This document shows positions 60,291 through 64,000 of a stretch of DNA of 64,000 nt, piece after piece. This DNA comes from Phycisphaeraceae bacterium D3-23. Its GTDB lineage: Bacteria > Planctomycetota > Phycisphaerae > Phycisphaerales > Phycisphaeraceae. The stretch is taken from the NCBI GenBank assembly GCA_039555135.1, contig CP114179.1:2604001-2668000 (forward strand), in the 5' to 3' direction. The notes under the pieces are model-generated. The model was not told the DNA's origin. It searched no databases and was given only the letters and a program-made list of their open reading frames with translations. Both the position numbers and the translations under genes were made by a program. How positions within the stretch are numbered: position 1 is the stretch's first letter; the number at the start of each line of letters is the position of its first letter.

Positions 60291-61175
60291 TCACGCGATC
60301 CGCCGGAGCATCCACAGCAGCCGGCCCATCCCTTTGATTTTGATGAGTCTGGGCGAGGCGTTGATCAGTTTCAGCCGGGCTTTCTCGCGCCATCGTGCCC
60401 CGACGCCGGGCGGCCTGGTGCGTCGCTTGCCGGTCTTCTTGTAGAGCGTCGTCGTCGCGAAGTCGGACCACACGCGCTCGAGCCCGAGCCGGGCGAGCAG
60501 GCGGTCGAGGTTATCGACCGACAGGTACCAGCGGTGGGGGAAGTAGACCTCACCGACGATGCCGTCGGGCCGGGCCCCCGCGACGATGCGGTTGATGAGC
60601 GGGACGGCGACGCACAGCAGGCCGCCGTCTTTCAGGAGCGCCGCCATTTCGCCGAGCGTTTCGTGGGGGGCGACGTGGTGCTCGACGCTGTGGTAGGTCA
60701 CGACGGCGTCGTAGGTTTTTTCGGCCTGCGTATCGTGACGCAGTAAGCCCGTCCCGATCGCGTAGTCCAGCGCCTCGTCGCTCAGGTCGTGGCCGAACAC
60801 GCGGTGGCCCCGTTCAATCAGAAAGTTTGTCACGCCCCCGCACCCGCACCCGAAGTCCAGCACGTCGCTGCCCGGCGACAGCCGATCCGCCAGCGGGAAC
60901 AGGTGCTTCTGCTCTGTCGCACGGTCGGCAAATCGTGCTGCAAAACCCTGGTTGTAGCCCGGCTGCAGATAATCCTCGGCGTAGTACCGCCCGGCATCTT
61001 TCGCCCGCAGGTACGGGTTGAGCAGCAGCGTCCCGCACGACCGACACATCACCGTGTCCAGCGCCTGGCCAAAACGGTCCACCGACGCGACCGGCAAAAA
61101 CGCATCGCCCCCGCACCAGCACGGCGTCTCTACCAGCTCGTACCGCGTCGGGATGGGGTAATGCGTGCGCGACAT
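60291..61175 (-). CDS. Zinc-finger class I methyltransferase
   Basis: 294 residues. Zinc domain PCWCGGDAFLPVASVDRFGQALDTVMCRSCGTLLLNPYLRAKDAGRYYAEDY; SAM motif SDVLDFGCGCGGVTNFLIERGHRVFGHDLSDEALDYA; YDAVVTYHSVEHHVAPHETLGEMAALLKDGGLLCVAVPLINRIVAG. Methyltransf_23-type with the zinc ribbon, as in deoxysugar methyltransferases. It heads its own short transcript and diverges from the methyltransferase at 61250 (74 nt). Confidence 0.87.
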   Translation of the reverse strand: MSRTHYPIPTRYELVETPCWCGGDAFLPVASVDRFGQALDTVMCRSCGTLLLNPYLRAKDAGRYYAEDYLQPGYNQGFAARFADRATEQKHLFPLADRLSPGSDVLDFGCGCGGVTNFLIERGHRVFGHDLSDEALDYAIGTGLLRHDTQAEKTYDAVVTYHSVEHHVAPHETLGEMAALLKDGGLLCVAVPLINRIVAGARPDGIVGEVYFPHRWYLSVDNLDRLLARLGLERVWSDFATTTLYKKTGKRRTRPPGVGARWREKARLKLINASPRLIKIKGMGRLLWMLRRIA

Positions 61176-61249
61176 CGGCGGGATTATGGTGAGCCGACGC
61201 GCGACAAGCAAACCACCCGACCACGCGCGGCCGGTATAGTGCCCGTGAC

Positions 61250-62107
61250 ATGGCAAAACCCCTCCTCGTCAACCTCGGCTGCGGCGACCGGTTCCACCGC
61301 GACTGGCTCAACCTCGACCTGACATCGTGCGCTCCCGAGGTCACGGCGTGTGACCTGCGACACGGCATCCCGCTCGGCGACAACACCGCCGACGCCTGCT
61401 ATAGCTCGCACATCCTCGAACACCTCCGCCCATGTGACGGCCATGCGTTCATCGCCGAGCAGTGCCGTGTGCTCAAGCCCGGTGGCGTCATCCGCGTCGC
61501 CATCCCCGACCTCGAAACGATCTGCCGCAACTACATCCAACACCTCGACCGCCTGCTCGCCGGCGACGCGCAGGCCGAAGCCGACTACGACTGGACGATG
61601 CTCGAACTCTACGACCAGACCACCCGTGACAAGCCCGGCGGCGAGATGGCGCGTCGACTCCTGGCGGGCGAGGTGTCCAACCGCGACTACGCCGTGAGTC
61701 GGCAGGGCCCGATGATCGAGGCGTTCTTCGAGCAGGCCGCGGGCAACGTGCAAGCGGACGAGCCCCGGCCACTATTGTCACGGCTCAGGCCCGGCAAGCT
61801 GCTCGCGAAGCTCCGCCGGGCGGGCTCACGGTTTGATGTGCGCATGATTGCCGGGCGCGAGGCGCTGGAAGCGTATGACGCGGGGCTCTTCCGCGCCACG
61901 GGCGAGGTCCACCACGCGATGTACGACCAATTCTCGCTGGCGCGCCTGCTCCAGGCCGCCGGCTTCGAATCACCCCGTGTCATGGCCGCCGACGCCAGCG
62001 CGATCCCGGACTTCGTCGAGTTTCAACTCGACACCAACTCCGACGGCAGGGTCGTCAAGCCCGACTCGCTGTTTATGGAAGCCCGAAAGCCCCGCGCGTC
62101 GGTCTAG
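61250..62107 (+). CDS. SAM-dependent methyltransferase
   Basis: 285 residues. LLVNLGCGDRFHRDWLNLDLTSCAPEVTACDLRHGIPLGDNTADACYSSHILEHLRPCDGHAFIAEQCRVLKPGGVIRVAIPDLETICRNY is the common polysaccharide-locus methyltransferase of the LNLD/HILEHL type. The C-terminal half has an Arg-rich region (RLRPGKLLAKLRRAGSRFDVRMIAGREALEAYDAGL). Its TAG stop overlaps the stop of the convergent asparagine synthetase by three bases (CTAG). Confidence 0.87.
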   Translation: MAKPLLVNLGCGDRFHRDWLNLDLTSCAPEVTACDLRHGIPLGDNTADACYSSHILEHLRPCDGHAFIAEQCRVLKPGGVIRVAIPDLETICRNYIQHLDRLLAGDAQAEADYDWTMLELYDQTTRDKPGGEMARRLLAGEVSNRDYAVSRQGPMIEAFFEQAAGNVQADEPRPLLSRLRPGKLLAKLRRAGSRFDVRMIAGREALEAYDAGLFRATGEVHHAMYDQFSLARLLQAAGFESPRVMAADASAIPDFVEFQLDTNSDGRVVKPDSLFMEARKPRASV

Positions 62108-63792
62108 ACCGAGTCGGGCGCAGACAGCGGGGCGGTTGGCGCGGCGTCTTCGCTATGATCGAGCAACAGCCCCGCGCGTTGCGAGATCAGCGCATTCCAT
62201 CGCTTGCGGTCGACGCCGGGCTCGCCGAAGACCCAGCGGTTGACCGGCGCGGGAAGCCCGTGCTTCTCCTTGCGTTGTACGACGCCGAGGTCGTCTCCGA
62301 CGATCTCCCGTAACGCGCGGCGCAGCAGCCACTTGCCCTGGCCATCGCGGTACTTCAGCGACGGGTGCAGTTTCGTCGCGAGGTCGACGACGCGGTGGTC
62401 GAGGAACGGGTTGCGCATCTCTAATCCGTTGGCCATGCTCATGCGGTCTGCCATCGCGAGCAGCGGCTGGAGGAAGACGCCCGACTCGACCCGGCAGATG
62501 TTCTCGGAGAGCGACGCCCCCTCGCGCCAGCGCGGGCGAAGCAATTCGACCAGCGCAACCGCGGCCTGCAGCCCGTCGCGCGACGCCATCCTGGCATAAC
62601 GCTCAAGCCCCGAGCCGAAATACCGCCGTACCAAAGGCCCATACGCCCCGTCCGCCTCTTGCCCGATCCGCGCCTGCTCCCGCAGCAGCACGCCCGTCCG
62701 GTGGTAGCCGTTGAATAGCTCGTCCGCGCCCTCGCCCGACAGCCCGACCTCGAACCCGTCCGCCCGCGCCGCGCGCGACAGCATGAACAGCGGCAGCAGG
62801 CTGAAGCTCCCCACCGGCATCTCGATCGACCGCGCGATCGTATCGAGGTGGGCCAAAAGGTCCTCTCGCGTCGGCACGATCACCGACGCGTCAAACCCGA
62901 ACCGCTCCGCCATCTCCCGAACGTATGGTCGCTCGTCGATCGTGTCGGCGTACTCCTCGAAATGCACGGTGTACGTCTTCTCGCTCCGCACCACCGCCTG
63001 GATCAGCGACGAATCAATCCCGCCCGACAGAAACGTCGTCACCGGCACGTCCGCAAGCTTGCGCAGCTCGCATGCGCTCGAAAACACATCGAGGAATTGC
63101 GACAATGCCTCGCGCTCGTCGTCGAGTGATTCATCAAACGCGGGCAGGCGCCACCACGTGTGCTTCGTCAGTTCGCCGGACCTGAGATCCACCGTGAGCG
63201 ACTGGCCCGGCAGGGCGCTGAGCACCGCCTGCCCATCCGCCTGCCACGGTGTCACCGCGTCGAAGTAAAACTCCAACTGATGGTGCAGCACGCTCCGGGC
63301 ACCCGCCAGCTTCGCCAGCGCCTTGACCTCCGACGCGAACGCGAATCGTCCGTCGCCATCATGTGTGTAGAACAACGGCTTTTTGCCCATGCGGTCGCGC
63401 GCAAGGAAGAGCGTGTCGCCCCGGTGCACCGCGAAGGCGAACATGCCGTTGAACCTGTCCAGGCAGCTCGGTCCCCATTCGAGGTACGCCGCGAGGACGA
63501 CCTCGGTATCGGTCTGCGTCGCGAACACCCGGCCCAGCGCCTCAAGCTCGGCGCGCAGGTCGCGCCAGTTGTACACCTCGCCGTTGTACAGGAGCGTCGC
63601 GCCGTCGATCGTGAGTGGTACCGGGACATCGTGGCGATCGACGATGCTCAGCCGGGTCTGCCCCAGCCGCATGGCTCGGCCGTGTGGGTCGGTGACATCG
63701 ACCATCCCCTGCTGGTCGGGCCCGCGGTGGCGCAGGCGTTCGCCCGCGTCGGGCGCGAGCCGGTCGAGATGTCCGCCGTAGATACCGCACAT
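62104..63792 (-). CDS. asnB: Asparagine synthase (glutamine-hydrolysing)
   Basis: 562 residues. Class II glutaminase domain with nucleophile Cys2 (MCGIYGGHL), RHRGPDQQG, LYNGEVYN and DTEVVLAAYLEWG; then the synthetase domain with PP-loop TTFLSGGIDSSLIQAVV, ADELFNGYHR, RMSMANGLEMRNPFLDHRVVDLA and KWLLRRAL. Typical AsnB length about 600; the C-terminus is slightly short. Such genes in polysaccharide loci probably amidate a uronic acid rather than aspartate, which is inference. It lies beside the ABC exporter gene. Confidence 0.92.
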   Translation of the reverse strand: MCGIYGGHLDRLAPDAGERLRHRGPDQQGMVDVTDPHGRAMRLGQTRLSIVDRHDVPVPLTIDGATLLYNGEVYNWRDLRAELEALGRVFATQTDTEVVLAAYLEWGPSCLDRFNGMFAFAVHRGDTLFLARDRMGKKPLFYTHDGDGRFAFASEVKALAKLAGARSVLHHQLEFYFDAVTPWQADGQAVLSALPGQSLTVDLRSGELTKHTWWRLPAFDESLDDEREALSQFLDVFSSACELRKLADVPVTTFLSGGIDSSLIQAVVRSEKTYTVHFEEYADTIDERPYVREMAERFGFDASVIVPTREDLLAHLDTIARSIEMPVGSFSLLPLFMLSRAARADGFEVGLSGEGADELFNGYHRTGVLLREQARIGQEADGAYGPLVRRYFGSGLERYARMASRDGLQAAVALVELLRPRWREGASLSENICRVESGVFLQPLLAMADRMSMANGLEMRNPFLDHRVVDLATKLHPSLKYRDGQGKWLLRRALREIVGDDLGVVQRKEKHGLPAPVNRWVFGEPGVDRKRWNALISQRAGLLLDHSEDAAPTAPLSAPDSV

Positions 63793-63862
63793 GGGGAGGT
63801 GGCTCGGTCCTTGGGGAGTCGATACGAACGCGGCATTGTAGAGGAAATGAGGGGATGTTCGA

Positions 63863-64000
63863 TCACGCCTGCCAGTCGATCCCCTGCTCGCGGGAGAGGG
63901 CGTGGAACACGCCCCCCATGGCGTCGACGTCGCGCATCGTGCCCTGCTCGACGATCGTGCCCTGGTCCATGACGAGCACGCGGTCGCAGTTGGCGATGGT
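63863..64000 (-). CDS. ABC transporter ATP-binding protein, C-terminal end
   Basis: The last 45 residues of a gene entering from the right: TIANCDRVLVMDQGTIVEQGTMRDVDAMGGVFHALSREQGIDWQA. This is the H-loop-distal end of an ABC ATPase (DRVLVMDQGTIVEQG, then a FHAL-S-x-Q helix), of the MsbA/HlyB/lipid-exporter type. It suggests that the glycan or its lipid carrier is exported by an ABC protein just outside the window, upstream of asnB on the same strand. Confidence 0.82.
   Translation of the reverse strand, partial: TIANCDRVLVMDQGTIVEQGTMRDVDAMGGVFHALSREQGIDWQA

Overview
The window is a GC-rich stretch of bacterial chromosome. The gene content points to the phylum Planctomycetota, most likely class Phycisphaerae: a DUF1501 protein, a prepilin-type protein with an H-X9-DG tail, a PEP-CTERM protein, an amphi-Trp protein, many lipoproteins, and frequent GTG/TTG starts. 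The taxonomy is inferred from gene families, not from a marker gene. I see no rRNA, tRNA or CRISPR array.

Region 1 (1-36.5 kb) is mostly housekeeping and cell-envelope genes: DUF1501 (partial), 2Fe-2S ferredoxin, SNF2 helicase, CPBP protease, HDOD protein, PolX, glycine dehydrogenase, M42 peptidase, pterin dehydratase, DNA polymerase III delta', ferredoxin-NADP reductase, AICAR transformylase domain protein, exonuclease III, RuvA, an ECF sigma/anti-sigma pair, Cu-Zn SOD, trypsin-like protease and thioredoxin reductase. Intergenic spaces here are crowded with dispersed palindromic elements of several unrelated families. One is a 29-bp REP-like palindrome whose probable mobiliser, a REP-associated tyrosine transposase (RAYT), lies at 15287-15865. 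It is bracketed by two copies and carries a third inside its own reading frame. Other palindromes sit in frame inside the SNF2 and PolX genes, or supply the last codons or stop codon of genes (CPBP protease, pterin dehydratase). A four-helix-bundle gene is enclosed by near-perfect 29-bp inverted repeats. A cobalamin riboswitch precedes a PEP-CTERM protein gene. Two genes, SNF2 and ruvA, carry frameshifts, at least two of the three sites in homopolymers.

Region 2 (37.4-64 kb) is one large surface-polysaccharide locus, nearly all on the minus strand, with many 1-8 nt gene overlaps implying long operons. It holds a WbaP-type initiating sugar phosphate transferase, eight glycosyltransferases, a capsule-synthesis-like protein, a heparinase II/III-like protein, five methyltransferases, a sterol-desaturase-family hydroxylase, an asparagine synthetase and the end of an ABC exporter. 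In its middle are NeuB, NeuC and NeuA homologues, so the glycan probably contains a sialic-acid-like nonulosonic acid. No flippase, polymerase or Wza/Wzc-type protein is present in the window.

Most attention is due to the REP/RAYT unit with its self-inserted REP, the inverted-repeat-bounded four-helix-bundle cassette, and the riboswitch-controlled PEP-CTERM protein.
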